A stretch of DNA of 64,000 bases, from NCBI RefSeq assembly GCF_001969445.1, contig NZ_CP017297.1, positions 124,001 through 188,000 on the forward strand, given 5' to 3'. The notes beneath the pieces are model-generated. The model was not told the origin of the DNA, did not search any database, and was given only the letters and a program-made list of their open reading frames with translations. A program made the position numbers and the translations under genes. The number at the start of each line of letters is the position of its first letter. Within the stretch, counting starts at the first letter, position 1. Positions 40,198 through 51,382 of this stretch are shown one piece after another. The stretch comes from Brachybacterium sp. P6-10-X1. GTDB lineage: Bacteria > Actinomycetota > Actinomycetes > Actinomycetales > Dermabacteraceae.

Positions 40198-41124
40198 TCA
40201 CACGCCGAGCACGCCGGAGATCAGGAGCAGGACCAGGACGGTGCCGATGGTGGTGATCAGCACCGTGTCCCGGGCGAGATTCTCGGCGGCGCGGTACCGG
40301 GCCGCCGCCACGTAGACGTTCTGGGCGGTGGGCAGTGCCGCCATCACCACCACCTCGTACAGCGAGTGCCCCGAGAGCCCGAACAGCAGGCCCACCCCGA
40401 GGGCGATCAGCGGCATCGCCAGCAGCTTCGCGGAGGCGGCGACGGCGATCAGTCCGCGGTAGCCGTCGTCCTTCGCCAAGGGTCTCGAGCCGTACAGGGA
40501 GAGCCCGTAGGCCAGCAGCATCGCGGGAATGGCCATATCGGCCAGCGACCGCACGGGTTCGAGCACCACGTCGGGGATCTGCACGTCGACCATCGTGAGG
40601 ACGAGGCCGACGGCCGCGGCCACGATCACCGGGTTCGCCCCGATGGCGCGGGCCACCCCGCCCAGGCCCATCGACTCCTTCTCGGTGCTCTGGTGCAGCA
40701 CGAACAGGTACAGCGGGTTGTACAGGGCCATCTGGAACAGGATCACCGGGAGCGCGTGCGAGATGTCCCCGAGCACGTAGGCGGCGATGGGGAAGCCCAT
40801 GTTCGCGGCATTGACGACGGATCCGCTGATCGCGGCCATCAGCAGCTCGGTGCCGCGGCGCCCGGTGAACACGCGCAGCCCGAGCAGCAGCAGGCCGCCG
40901 GTGGCCAGGCCCGAGACGGCAGCCACCGCCATGGGGACAGAGAGCACCTCGCGGACGTCGGACTCCAGCAGCCCGATGAGCACCAGGGCGGGGGAGGCGA
41001 TGAAGAACGTCGCCCGGTTCAGGACGTACCGGCCCTGCGGTCCGAGGATGCCGGCGCGGCCGGCCACCCAGCCCACGCCTATGAGCGCCCAGACGATGAA
41101 GAAGCCGGACAGGACCCCGGTCAC
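40198..41124 (-). CDS. AEC-family transporter (auxin efflux carrier type)
   Basis: 308-residue membrane protein with about ten spans. The conserved GSVVNAANMGFPIAAY and PTAQNVYVAAARY loops of AEC permeases are present. Bacterial members export organic acids such as malate or malonate. It lies 95 nt downstream of panD on the same strand and may be cotranscribed, but a functional link is not evident. Confidence 0.87.
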   Translation of the reverse strand: MTGVLSGFFIVWALIGVGWVAGRAGILGPQGRYVLNRATFFIASPALVLIGLLESDVREVLSVPMAVAAVSGLATGGLLLLGLRVFTGRRGTELLMAAISGSVVNAANMGFPIAAYVLGDISHALPVILFQMALYNPLYLFVLHQSTEKESMGLGGVARAIGANPVIVAAAVGLVLTMVDVQIPDVVLEPVRSLADMAIPAMLLAYGLSLYGSRPLAKDDGYRGLIAVAASAKLLAMPLIALGVGLLFGLSGHSLYEVVVMAALPTAQNVYVAAARYRAAENLARDTVLITTIGTVLVLLLISGVLGV

Positions 41125-41219
41125 GGCAGGCGGCAGGGGCGAGGACGGATCACGGACGCGATCCTAGTCGCCGGCCGGGAAAGGGGCTTCCGGTGTCCAT
41201 GGGTCGTCGGGTGCGGGCT

Positions 41220-41645
41220 TCAGCGGATCCCGCCGGAGGTGCGCCCGCAGAACTGATCGGGCATGCCCGGCACCGGTTCGGCGCCGTCTGCTCCGAGCGC
41301 CACGATGCGATTGCTCTCGTCCACGTGGACCACGCGGGGGCGATGGGTGGAGATCTCGCTCTCGTCCAACTGCCCGTAGGCCATGATGATCACGAGGTCG
41401 CCGGGGGTCACCAGATGCGCCGCGGCGCCGTTGATCCCGATCACGCCGCTTCCGCGCGTCCCCTCGATCACATAGGTGACCAGGCGGTGACCATTGGTGA
41501 TGTCGACGATCGAGACCTGCTCGTTCTCGACCAGCCCTGCGGCCTCCGTGAGATCGGGGTCGATCGTCACCGAGCCCACGTAGTGCAGGTCCGCCTGCGT
41601 CACCGTGGCCCGGTGGATCTTCGAAGTCATGAGAGTGCGCAACAT
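41220..41645 (-). CDS. panD: Aspartate 1-decarboxylase
   Basis: Makes beta-alanine from aspartate for pantothenate and CoA. 141 residues. The self-cleavage site that creates the pyruvoyl cofactor is G24-S25 in YVGSVTID, exactly at the family position when the ATG at 41643-41645 is used ([20 protein letters not shown]). The rest is canonical ([22 protein letters not shown]). It carries a C-terminal extension of about 20 residues ([15 protein letters not shown]). It diverges from the helicase-sdaA operon. Confidence 0.95.
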   Translation of the reverse strand: MLRTLMTSKIHRATVTQADLHYVGSVTIDPDLTEAAGLVENEQVSIVDITNGHRLVTYVIEGTRGSGVIGINGAAAHLVTPGDLVIIMAYGQLDESEISTHRPRVVHVDESNRIVALGADGAEPVPGMPDQFCGRTSGGIR

Positions 41646-41715
41646 CGTCCTGCCATTCTCCCACGTCCCCCACATGCGCGATGATGGGCGGGTCCGCATC
41701 GTCAGGAGGATCACC

Positions 41716-43317
41716 ATGCCCAAGGCCCGCCGTCGCTCCGCCCACAGCTCGGAGCGGTTCGAGGACATGGCGCTGCCCGATGAGCTGCTCGGCGTCCTCG
41801 CCGAGCAGGGGCTCACGAGCGCCTTCGAGATCCAGTCCGCGATCCTGCCCGACGCGCTCGCCGGGCGCGATGTGCTGGCCCGCGCCGAGACAGGATCCGG
41901 CAAGACCCTCGCCTTCACGCTCGCCATGACCTCCCGTTTCCGAGGGCGCAAGGTGCACCGCAGACGCCCCCTCGGCGTCGTGCTGGTGCCCACGCGCGAG
42001 CTCGCCGTCCAGGTCGTCGACACCATCCACCCCTTCGCCCGCGCGGTCGGCATCAGGGCACAGCTGGTCGCCGGCGGCATGAACATCGAGAAGCAGGCCG
42101 ATGCCGTCGCCCGCGGCGTGGAGATCATCGTCGCCACGCCGGGTCGTCTGATCGACCTGGCCGAGCGCGGCGCCCTGCAGCTGGACCTGGTCGAGACCAC
42201 CGTCCTCGACGAGGCCGATCACATGGCCGACCTCGGGTTCCTGCCCGATGTGCGGGACATCCTGGCCGCCATCGGGATGGGGACGCAGAAGATGCTCTTC
42301 TCGGCCACCCTCGACGGACAGGTCGAGGAGATCGTCGATGCCTTCCTGGTCGACCCCGTCAGCCACGAGACCACTCCGGTCGCCGCCGCGGTGGCCTCGA
42401 TGGACCATCACGTGCTCACCATCGAGCCCTCCGTGAAGCGCGAGGTCACCGCGCAGCTGGCCGCGCGGCCGGGGCGGACCCTGCTGTTCACCCGGACCCA
42501 GCTCGGCGCCGAGCGGGTCGCCCAGGAGCTGGTGGAGGTCGGGGTGCCGGCAGCCGCGCTGCACGGGAACAAGCAGCAGGGGCTGCGCACGAACGTGCTG
42601 GCCGGCTTCCGCCAGGGAGCCTTCCCGGTGCTGGTCGCGACCGACGTCGCCGCCCGCGGCCTGCACATCGACGACATCGGCATGGTCGTCCACGTCGACC
42701 CCTCGGACGACGTCAAGGAGTACGTCCACCGGTCCGGCCGCACCGCCCGCGCGGGCGCCGCCGGTGTGGTGGTCACCCTCGCCCTGCCGCATCAGGTCTC
42801 CCGGACCCGGCGCATCGTCGGCGAGGCCGAGGTCGAGGCCGGATGGGCCGACGTCGCGAGCGCCGAGGAGCCGGCGCTCGACGAGCTCGGCGGTCGCGCT
42901 CCGGCGGGGGAACCCGCCGAGGATCCGGCGCTCGTGAAGTACAAGGGCGCCCCGCGCAAGCTCGACCTCTCCCGACGGGGCGGGGCGGATGAGCGCCGCG
43001 CCGAGGAGCGCCGTGCCAACGAGGAGCGCAGGGCCTCCTGGGAGGAGGCTCCCGAGCCCGATTCCGGCGCCAGGCGTCCGGGACGGGGCGGGGCGGATTC
43101 GCGCCGCGGCGGCGGTCCGGGCGGCGGTGGTTCGCGCAGCGGTGGCAAGACCTCGCGCGGCAAGACCTCGCCCGGCAGGAATCGTGCCGGCAAGAACCCC
43201 AGCGGCCAGGGCGGCACAGGAGGCCGGGGATCCGGCGGCGGCCGTGGCGGCGCCGGAGGTCGCGGCGGTGGTTCCTCCCGGCCCGGCCGCGGCCGGCACC
43301 GAGGAGGCGCCCGATGA
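41716..43317 (+). CDS. DEAD-box RNA helicase with glycine/arginine-rich tail
   Basis: 533-residue ATP-dependent RNA helicase. Motifs in order: Q motif ([27 protein letters not shown]), [11 protein letters not shown], Ia PTRELA, Ib [59 protein letters not shown]. Residues 400-533 form a low-complexity RGG/basic tail, likely a nonspecific RNA-binding extension as in cold-shock helicases. AGGAGGA precedes the ATG. sdaA follows with an ATGA overlap. Confidence 0.94.
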   Translation: MPKARRRSAHSSERFEDMALPDELLGVLAEQGLTSAFEIQSAILPDALAGRDVLARAETGSGKTLAFTLAMTSRFRGRKVHRRRPLGVVLVPTRELAVQVVDTIHPFARAVGIRAQLVAGGMNIEKQADAVARGVEIIVATPGRLIDLAERGALQLDLVETTVLDEADHMADLGFLPDVRDILAAIGMGTQKMLFSATLDGQVEEIVDAFLVDPVSHETTPVAAAVASMDHHVLTIEPSVKREVTAQLAARPGRTLLFTRTQLGAERVAQELVEVGVPAAALHGNKQQGLRTNVLAGFRQGAFPVLVATDVAARGLHIDDIGMVVHVDPSDDVKEYVHRSGRTARAGAAGVVVTLALPHQVSRTRRIVGEAEVEAGWADVASAEEPALDELGGRAPAGEPAEDPALVKYKGAPRKLDLSRRGGADERRAEERRANEERRASWEEAPEPDSGARRPGRGGADSRRGGGPGGGGSRSGGKTSRGKTSPGRNRAGKNPSGQGGTGGRGSGGGRGGAGGRGGGSSRPGRGRHRGGAR

Positions 43318-44708
43318 GCATCAGCACCTTCGACATGTTCAAGATCGGGATCGGACCCTCCAGCTCCCACACCGTCGGCCCCATGCGCGCCGCCGCGCAG
43401 TTCGCCCGCGAGGTCCTCGAGGACGAGCTGACCGGCCCGCGGGTCGCCGACGTCGCGGTGGACCTGTACGGATCCCTCGCCGCCACCGGTGAGGGGCACG
43501 GCACCCTGGACGCCGTGGTGATGGGACTGGAGGGCGCCGATCCCGAGGACGTCGACCCCATCGCCGGGCGCGAACGGGTGGCACGGATCGAGGCCGATGG
43601 CGGGCTGCTGCTGAACGGGACGCTCGAGGTGGGACTGCGCCCCTCGCGGATCGCCCTGCACCCGCTGACCTTCCTGCCCCAGCACCCCAACGGCATGACC
43701 TTCGTGGCCCTGGACGCCCGGGGCGAGGAGGTGCTGCGCCGGACGATGTTCTCCGTCGGCGGCGGCTTCGTGGTCGACGAGGCAGACATGGACCGGTCCA
43801 TCGCCGAGGTCACGGCCGAGGGCCAGGGGCGGACCGTCTTCACCACCGGCGACGAGCTGCTGGCCGTGTGCGAGGACCGCGGCATCTCCGTCTCCGAGGC
43901 GATGCTGCTGCGCGAGCGCCAGTGGCGCAGCGACGAGGAGATCCGCAGCGCCGCGCTCGCGATCTGGCACACCATGAGCGACTGCATCGAACGCGGCATC
44001 CGCACCCCCGGCGTGCTGCCCGGTGGTCTGGAGGTCAACCGCCGGGCGGCCGCCTGGTACGACGCCCTGAGCGCCGAGGACCCCGTCCGCCTGCCGATGA
44101 ACGCCTTCGAATGGGTCTCTCTGGCGGCGCTCGCCGTCAACGAGGAGAATGCCGCCGGCGGCCGGGTCGTCACCGCCCCCACCAACGGGGCGGCCGGCAT
44201 CATCCCGGCGGTGCTCCACTTCGCCACCACCTATATCGAGGGGGTCGACCCCGACGAGATCGCGGTGCGGTTCCTGCTGACGGCCGGGGCGATCGGCTCC
44301 CTGTACAAGGAGCACGCCTCGATCTCCGGCGCCGAGGTCGGATGCCAGGGCGAGGTCGGCTCGGCCTGCTCGATGGCCGCGGCCGCGCTGTGCGAGGCGA
44401 TGGGCGGCAAGCCCGCACAGGTGGAGAACGCCGCCGAGATCGCGATGGAGCACAACCTGGGGCTCACCTGCGATCCGGTCGGCGGTCTGGTGCAGGTGCC
44501 CTGCATCGAGCGCAATGCCATGGCCGCGGTCAAGGCGATCACCGCGGCGCGCTTCGCGCTGCGCGGCACCGGTGAGCACTTCGTCTCCCTGGACACCGTG
44601 ATCGAGACCATGCGCCGGACGGGCGCCGACATGAGCGAGCGCTACAAGGAGACCGCGATGGGCGGGCTCGCCGTGACCGCGGTGCCGGTCAGCGTTCCGG
44701 ACTGCTGA
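43314..44708 (+). CDS. sdaA: L-serine ammonia-lyase (single-chain, iron-sulfur type)
   Basis: Deaminates serine to pyruvate and ammonia with a [4Fe-4S] cluster. 464 residues: N-terminal beta domain ([19 protein letters not shown]) fused to the catalytic alpha domain. Candidate cluster cysteines are in [13 protein letters not shown] and [18 protein letters not shown]-terminal Cys ends the chain (SVPDC), the tail Cys that acts as fourth ligand in type-2 enzymes. It is coupled to the helicase by ATGA, a curious pairing. With gcvTHP and cysKE it makes serine a hub of this segment. Confidence 0.95.
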   Translation: MSISTFDMFKIGIGPSSSHTVGPMRAAAQFAREVLEDELTGPRVADVAVDLYGSLAATGEGHGTLDAVVMGLEGADPEDVDPIAGRERVARIEADGGLLLNGTLEVGLRPSRIALHPLTFLPQHPNGMTFVALDARGEEVLRRTMFSVGGGFVVDEADMDRSIAEVTAEGQGRTVFTTGDELLAVCEDRGISVSEAMLLRERQWRSDEEIRSAALAIWHTMSDCIERGIRTPGVLPGGLEVNRRAAAWYDALSAEDPVRLPMNAFEWVSLAALAVNEENAAGGRVVTAPTNGAAGIIPAVLHFATTYIEGVDPDEIAVRFLLTAGAIGSLYKEHASISGAEVGCQGEVGSACSMAAAALCEAMGGKPAQVENAAEIAMEHNLGLTCDPVGGLVQVPCIERNAMAAVKAITAARFALRGTGEHFVSLDTVIETMRRTGADMSERYKETAMGGLAVTAVPVSVPDC

Positions 44709-45816
44709 GTCGGACCTCGCTCGGGACCGAGGCCGCGCCGAGCCGGTCGCGCACCAGAGCGCGGAGCTCCTCCGGGCCCGGAGCGAGGCCGACCGGCATC
44801 CCGGGCGCGAGGGTCACCTCGGCGATCGCGCAGGAGCCGCTGCGCTCCCCGGGGACCATGCGCAGCTGCACGGCGGCGATGCCGGGCTGGGCGCGCAGCA
44901 GACGCGCCACGGCGCCGGGATCCTGGATCATCCCTCCCGCGGGGACCGCGCCGTCCGTCCGGCCCGTCACCAGGACGGTCCCGTCGGGGTCGATCCGGCC
45001 CCGATCGGTGGTCAGGGTGCGGCCCCGGGTGAACGGGGTCCGGGCCCGCAGCAGCCCGTCCTGCGACCGCAGACGGACGCCGCGCAGCGTTCGGCCGTCC
45101 ACGGTCAGGGGGCCTGTCGCGGTGGTGCCGTAGACATCGTGGACCCGCCCGTGGAAGTGGCGGGCGAGATCCGCCCGCAGGGTCTCCGGGAGCAGGTCGG
45201 TCCCGGAGACGATGCGGGGGATCCGCAGCGGGCGATGGCCCCCGAACTCGATGTCCGCGTGCAGGAGGTCCTCCAGGTGCACGGGCACCCCGGTCAGCAG
45301 CGACGGAGGCGCGCGGTGCAGCAGGGCGATCCGCCGACTCGCCGACAGATGGGTGAGGTCCACCAGCGGTGCACCCAGCGCGAGGGCGCCGAGTGCCACC
45401 AGCAGTCCGTGCCGGTGCACTCCCGGGGCGGCGCTGGCCACCCGTCGGCCCGGACGCAGACCGGTGCGTCGCGCCAGGTCCACGAGGGTGGCGAGCTGGG
45501 TGGGCGACAGGGCCCCGCGATGCAGTGTGCTGGCCCCGCCGACGGTGCCCCGCGAGCGCACGTCGAGGGTTCCGTCGCCGGCCAACGCCTCCAGCAGCAC
45601 CTGCCGCAGCGCGGCGTCGGGCGGCAGGACGCGCAGACCCCGGGTGGGGGTGTGGCGCGCGGCGCGACGCGGGCGGTGCCCGAGCAGATGGACCTGATCG
45701 AGCAGCTCGGCCGCCGTCAGCTCCCCGAAGCGGTCGACGAGCACCACGCTCCCGGGGCGCAGCGCCACCCGGGCACGCAGGGCGGCGGAGGTCCGCAGCA
45801 GGTCGATCACAGCCAC
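44689..45816 (-). CDS. Degenerate adenylate-forming (AMP-binding-like) protein
   Basis: 375 residues, partly recognisable. [13 protein letters not shown] resembles the YGxTE motif and [16 protein letters not shown] the GRxDD..K..G motif of acyl-CoA synthetases. The phosphate-binding P-loop (TSGTTGxPKG) is not seen where it should be; [16 protein letters not shown] occupies that place. About 100 N-terminal residues are missing compared with full acyl-CoA ligases. It may be a catalytically weak ligase, a thioester-binding protein or a pseudoenzyme. GTG 45814-45816 follows the upstream stop by ten nucleotides, with GGGGGA as ribosome site. It is cotranscribed with the old-yellow-enzyme gene and overlaps sdaA tail-to-tail by 20 bp. 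Confidence 0.6.
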   Translation of the reverse strand: MAVIDLLRTSAALRARVALRPGSVVLVDRFGELTAAELLDQVHLLGHRPRRAARHTPTRGLRVLPPDAALRQVLLEALAGDGTLDVRSRGTVGGASTLHRGALSPTQLATLVDLARRTGLRPGRRVASAAPGVHRHGLLVALGALALGAPLVDLTHLSASRRIALLHRAPPSLLTGVPVHLEDLLHADIEFGGHRPLRIPRIVSGTDLLPETLRADLARHFHGRVHDVYGTTATGPLTVDGRTLRGVRLRSQDGLLRARTPFTRGRTLTTDRGRIDPDGTVLVTGRTDGAVPAGGMIQDPGAVARLLRAQPGIAAVQLRMVPGERSGSCAIAEVTLAPGMPVGLAPGPEELRALVRDRLGAASVPSEVRLSSPER

Positions 45817-45826
45817 CGTCCCCCGG

Positions 45827-46933
45827 TCACCAGGAACCGCGGCGGTACGCGCCCGGGTAGAGCGATGCATCACGCACCCCGAGCTCGTGGGCGGCGCGCT
45901 GGGGCCATCCCGGCTCGCGCAGGGCGGCACGGCCGACGGCGACGAAGTCGGCGTCCCCGCGGTCCAGGATCGCCTGGGCTCCGGCCGGGTCGGTGATCAG
46001 CCCGACGGCGGTGACCGGCAGCGAGACGGCCTCGCGCAGGGTACGGGCGAAGCCCACCTGGTACTCGGGGCCCACGGCGATGTCCGCGATGACGGCGCCG
46101 CCGGTCGAGACGTGCAGGGCGTCGACCCCGACGGCCTCCAGCTCCCGGGCGAGCTCGATGGACTGCGAGATGTCCCAGCCGCCGTCGAGCCAGTCCGTGG
46201 CGCTGATGCGCACGATCACGGGCCGGTCGGCGGGCCACTGCTCGCGGACGGCGGCGGCGATCTCTCGGGCCAGGCGGCGCCTGCCAGGGCCGTCCCCGCC
46301 GTAGGCGTCCTGACGGGTGTTCACCAGCGGCGAGAGGAACTCGTGGACGAGATAGCCGTGGGCGAAGTGGAGCTCGAGGGCGTCGAAGCCGGCCTGCTCG
46401 GCGCGACGCGCGGCGGCCACGAACTCCTCGACCACGCGGGAGATGTCCGCGGTGCTCAGGGCGTCCGGGGCGTCCAGGCCGGGGAACGGCTCGGCGGTGG
46501 GGCCGACGGTCCGCCAGCCGGACGCGAACTCGGGGATGGTCCCGCGCCGCGCCGAGTATGCGGGCAGGGCCGGCCAGGTGGAGGCCTTGCGGCCGGCATG
46601 GGCGAGCTGCACCGCGGCGGCCGAGCCCTGTCGGTGGCAGAAGTCGGTGATGCGTGACCAGGCACCGGTCTGCTCGTCGTTCCACAGGCCGGTGTCCCGC
46701 GGACTGATGCGCCCGGTGGGAGTGACGGCCGTGGCCTCGGTGATGACCAGGCCGAAGCCGCCGGCGGCGCGGGCGCCGAGATGGACCAGGTGCCAGTCGG
46801 TCGGGACACCGTCCTCCGCCTCGACCATGTACTGGCACATGGGGGCCAACCACATGCGATTGCGGAGCTCGAGGTCGCGCAGGCGGGCCGGCGCGAGCAG
46901 CGACGGCGGGGCGGTGGCGGGATCTCGGTCCAT
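45827..46933 (-). CDS. Old-yellow-enzyme family NAD(P)H:flavin oxidoreductase (YqjM-like)
   Basis: 368-residue FMN ene-reductase. The N-terminal APMCQYM has the regulatory Cys of YqjM. QLAHAGRKAS and LHFAHGYLVHEFLSPLVN carry the substrate-binding His pair. FMN phosphate contacts are VGLITDP and VAVGRAALREP. Likely reduces activated C=C bonds or enoates; the physiological substrate is unknown. It is the upstream gene of a pair with the AMP-binding-like protein, which hints that an acyl or enoyl substrate might be shared, an inference only. Confidence 0.92.
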   Translation of the reverse strand: MDRDPATAPPSLLAPARLRDLELRNRMWLAPMCQYMVEAEDGVPTDWHLVHLGARAAGGFGLVITEATAVTPTGRISPRDTGLWNDEQTGAWSRITDFCHRQGSAAAVQLAHAGRKASTWPALPAYSARRGTIPEFASGWRTVGPTAEPFPGLDAPDALSTADISRVVEEFVAAARRAEQAGFDALELHFAHGYLVHEFLSPLVNTRQDAYGGDGPGRRRLAREIAAAVREQWPADRPVIVRISATDWLDGGWDISQSIELARELEAVGVDALHVSTGGAVIADIAVGPEYQVGFARTLREAVSLPVTAVGLITDPAGAQAILDRGDADFVAVGRAALREPGWPQRAAHELGVRDASLYPGAYRRGSW

Positions 46934-47062
46934 GAGTCCTCACGGTAGTCCTCCGGCCTGCGCGGGCGAGCGATCGACCACGACGGGGACCGCAGAGGTG
47001 ATGCAGGTCGACCCGTCGTCCATGCGCGGTCGACAGGCAGCCATGGCGCACAGGGGGCAAGA

Positions 47063-47072
47063 ATGCTAGCAT
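47063..47072. promoter_or_regulatory. 10-bp palindrome over the -10 box of the RHH gene
   Basis: ATGCTAGCAT is a perfect palindrome. Its last six bases TAGCAT (47067-47072) act as -10 element, ending six nucleotides before the ATG, so the transcript is probably leaderless. A dimeric ribbon-helix-helix protein could bind it and repress its own gene. Confidence 0.5.
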
Positions 47073-47078
47073 CCGAGA

Positions 47079-47264
47079 ATGGTAGAAAGCGCCGATCCTC
47101 CCCTCCCGCCCCGCAAGGTGCAGTTCAACGTGTATCTGCCCCAGGACCTCGTGGTCGCGGTCAAGCACCGCGCGATCGACGAGTCCGCCAGCCTCAGCGC
47201 CCTCGTGGAGGCCGCGCTGCGGCAGTACCTCGCCCCTGCCCCATCCCATCGCGACGACGCCTGA
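47079..47264 (+). CDS. Small ribbon-helix-helix (CopG-like) DNA-binding protein
   Basis: 61 residues. A beta-strand ([14 protein letters not shown]) followed by two helices ([26 protein letters not shown]) matches the RHH fold, which dimerises to put a two-stranded sheet into the major groove. RHH proteins act as antitoxins or operon repressors; no toxin gene of typical size follows. The next gene, ten nucleotides on, is a VOC protein, so the pair looks like an autoregulated unit. Confidence 0.75.
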   Translation: MVESADPPLPPRKVQFNVYLPQDLVVAVKHRAIDESASLSALVEAALRQYLAPAPSHRDDA

Positions 47265-47274
47265 GGAGCCCGTC

Positions 47275-48165
47275 ATGACCGAGCACACCACGCCCGCCGA
47301 GAGCACCATCGGGACCGAACATCCTGCCCCCGCCGAGCACCCGATGCGGACCGAGGTCGCGACCGCCGCCGGGTCCGCGGCGACCGTCACCGTCTTCCCG
47401 CTGCGGTTCACAGACGATCCGGCCGCCCTGATCGCCTTCCTGTGCACCCTGGGGATGGCGCCACTGATCACCATCGAGGGCGAGGGCTTCGCCGACCTGG
47501 TGGCCGGGGGAGGTGGTCGGGTGATGGTCCATGCCGCCGCCGGCTCGGCGTCTCTCGCCCCGGCGGGGGAGACGCAGCTGAGCACCGCCGTGGCCTCCGC
47601 CGACGCTGCGGCCGAGAGGCTGCGGGAGGCCGGGCTGGAGGTGACGGTCTGGGACGAGAGCTACGGCCGCCAGGGGAACATCACCGGTCCGCACGGCGAG
47701 GCCGTCGGAGTCAACGAGGACCAGGAGGACCACTACGGCTACCTCGCCCACGACGGGGAGGGGGCCGATGAGCGGCTCTCGGTGACGGCCGTGCGCGCCA
47801 GCGCCGACGGGCCGGAGCGGGAGCGGGACGTCGCGTTCTTCGCCGCGCTCGGCTTCCTCCCGGTCGACGGCGGCGACCGCTGGTACCGGGCCCTCGGCAA
47901 TCCGGGCCACGGCACCATCGGACTGCATGAGCCGGCAGACGGTGAGGCGGCCTTCCGGCCCGGGGGCGACCCGGGGCATCCGGAGCTGGAGGTCTCGCTG
48001 GTCCGGCTCGGCTTCGAGACCACCGAGGATCTCGACGCCCTCGCCGAGCGCCTCGGCGCCGCCGGGCACCCGGCCCGCGTGGTCGTCGGCCGCGGCGTGC
48101 GCAGCGTGCACGTCACCGATCCCGACGGGCAGCAGGTGGAGATCCATCCCCGGTCCCGGCGCTGA
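47275..48165 (+). CDS. VOC-superfamily protein with two glyoxalase-like domains
   Basis: 296 residues. Two tandem VOC modules: first about 38-150 (FPLRFTDDPAALIAFLCTLGM, ITGPHGEAVGVNED), second about 165-290 (ERERDVAFFAALGFLPV, SVHVTDPDGQQVEIHPRS). The second ends with the canonical strand carrying a metal-ligand Glu (VEIHP). The first 35 residues are low-complexity and Thr/Glu/Pro rich. Likely functions include a dioxygenase-like or antibiotic-binding role. Its start follows the RHH stop by ten nucleotides. Confidence 0.82.
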   Translation: MTEHTTPAESTIGTEHPAPAEHPMRTEVATAAGSAATVTVFPLRFTDDPAALIAFLCTLGMAPLITIEGEGFADLVAGGGGRVMVHAAAGSASLAPAGETQLSTAVASADAAAERLREAGLEVTVWDESYGRQGNITGPHGEAVGVNEDQEDHYGYLAHDGEGADERLSVTAVRASADGPERERDVAFFAALGFLPVDGGDRWYRALGNPGHGTIGLHEPADGEAAFRPGGDPGHPELEVSLVRLGFETTEDLDALAERLGAAGHPARVVVGRGVRSVHVTDPDGQQVEIHPRSRR

Positions 48166-48179
48166 GAGCGGAGCATCGG

Positions 48180-48207
48180 CGGCGCCCTGACCGGTGTCGG
48201 GGCGCCG
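48180..48207 (+). terminator. Candidate terminator after the VOC gene
   Basis: CGGCGCCC (48180-48187) and GGGCGCCG (48200-48207) form an 8-bp GC stem with a 12-base loop, just after the stop at 48165 and well before acsA. Confidence 0.5.
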
Positions 48208-48356
48208 TCCGGGGCGGACCGCTGCGGCGTGCCGATCCACCGACGAACGGGCTCGGGGCGAGCGCTGGACGATGCGCGTGACGTGCGTCTCCTGCGATAC
48301 GGTGAGGGAGTCCGCAACGCCCCGGTGGATCCGGGGCCCACCCAGCAGGAGTAGTG

Positions 48357-50336
<1,980 letters not shown>

Positions 50337-50352
50337 GCGAGCTGCGCCGCGC

Positions 50353-50394
50353 ACGGGGCGGGGCCCCGGTCCATGGACCGGGGCCCCGCCCCGT
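50353..50394. terminator. Perfect 42-bp palindrome after acsA (bidirectional terminator)
   Basis: The sequence equals its own reverse complement over all 42 bases, centred on GGTCCATGGACC. RNA from either strand forms a stem of up to 19 bp. It lies between convergent acsA and the DUF4097-type gene. Confidence 0.85.
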
Positions 50395-50400
50395 CGTCGT

Positions 50401-50462
50401 GAGCCCGGTGTCCCGGGCTCGGTGCCGTGGGCTCGCCATCATGAGCCCGGTGCCCCGGGCTC
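50401..50462. repeat. Duplicated 20-bp hairpin downstream of the acsA terminator
   Basis: GAGCCCGG-N4-CCGGGCTC occurs twice (50401-50420 and 50443-50462), differing only in the loop. Together with the 42-bp palindrome it makes three hairpins in a row before the stop of the convergent gene at 50468. Reads as a compound terminator or a REP-like element. Confidence 0.75.
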
Positions 50463-50467
50463 TGCGC

Positions 50468-51382
50468 TCAGCGACCGATGTACAGGTCCCCCATCTCCGA
50501 GGTGACGGTGAGAGCGCCGACCACCGGCCCGGGAGCCCCGGTCACTTCCGGCTCGATCCGGGTCTCGCCGAGCTCCGTGCGCGCCTCGACGTCCCAGCGG
50601 CCGGTACCGGGCAGGGAGATCTCGACCTCCCCGAGCTCGGCGTCGATCCGCACGTCGGACCCCGCGTCCGAGGGCAGACGCATCTCGACGTTCCCGACCG
50701 CTGCCGTCACCTCCGCGGAGGTCGGTGACGCTCCGCTCAGCACGGCCTCCACGTCGCCGACATCGGCGCGCAGTCTCAGCGAGTCCGTGACGGAGACCTC
50801 GTCGAGCCGCACGTCGCCGACGGAGGAGGTCAGGACGAGCGCGGAGAAGTCGCCGTCGGCCCGGATGCCGCCGACGTCGGTGGTGAGGTCGAGGGCGAGC
50901 CGGTGACCGAGCGGGATCAGCACCAGGACGTCCTGGTGCTCGTCCTGCCACGGCACCGGTCCGTATCCGTCCGACTGACGGACGTCGACGATGGGCGCGG
51001 TCGACCCGCCGTGCTGGGTGATGCGTGCCCGCGCCGTCGCGTCCGGGGCCGGCAGCGAGGTCACCCCGTCCTCGACCAGCGCGAGGGTGACCTCCTCGAC
51101 GTCGGATGATGCCAGGACCTGCACGTCGCCGACACCGCTGCTCAGCGTCAGCGACTCCGGCGTGCCGAGCTCCAGCGTGGCCGGGATGTCGTCGTAGCCG
51201 CGCCCCAGCCACCAGCCCGTGACCGATGCGGCCGCCAGCGTGAGCAGGGCCAGCAGCAGCACGGCCGCGCCGAGCAGGGTGATCAGGGTGCGCCAGCCGC
51301 GGTCGCGCTGCGGGGAGGGGGAGAGGCGGCGGCCCGGCTCCTCGGCAGTGCCGCGGTGGGGAGCGGGATGCGTGGTGGTCAT
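50468..51382 (-). CDS. Membrane-anchored DUF4097-type beta-helix protein
   Basis: 304 residues. One transmembrane span near residues 34-55 (LITLLGAAVLLLALLTLAAAS) with a short cytoplasmic N-tail. The outer part is built of short repeats with VGDV/LGEV turns (SGVGDVQVLAS, SSVGDVRLDEV, ADVGDVEAVLS, AAVGNVEMRLP, AELGEVEISLP), as in DUF4097 beta-solenoids. Its ATG overlaps the response-regulator stop by four nucleotides. The operon histidine kinase-regulator-DUF4097 is common in Actinobacteria and suggests a cell-envelope stress module. Confidence 0.82.
   Translation of the reverse strand: MTTTHPAPHRGTAEEPGRRLSPSPQRDRGWRTLITLLGAAVLLLALLTLAAASVTGWWLGRGYDDIPATLELGTPESLTLSSGVGDVQVLASSDVEEVTLALVEDGVTSLPAPDATARARITQHGGSTAPIVDVRQSDGYGPVPWQDEHQDVLVLIPLGHRLALDLTTDVGGIRADGDFSALVLTSSVGDVRLDEVSVTDSLRLRADVGDVEAVLSGASPTSAEVTAAVGNVEMRLPSDAGSDVRIDAELGEVEISLPGTGRWDVEARTELGETRIEPEVTGAPGPVVGALTVTSEMGDLYIGR

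Noticed and set aside
47079..48165. Toxin-antitoxin pair (RHH antitoxin plus partner)
   Set aside because: The partner is a 296-residue two-domain VOC protein, not a toxin-type fold, so a plain TA reading is not supported.
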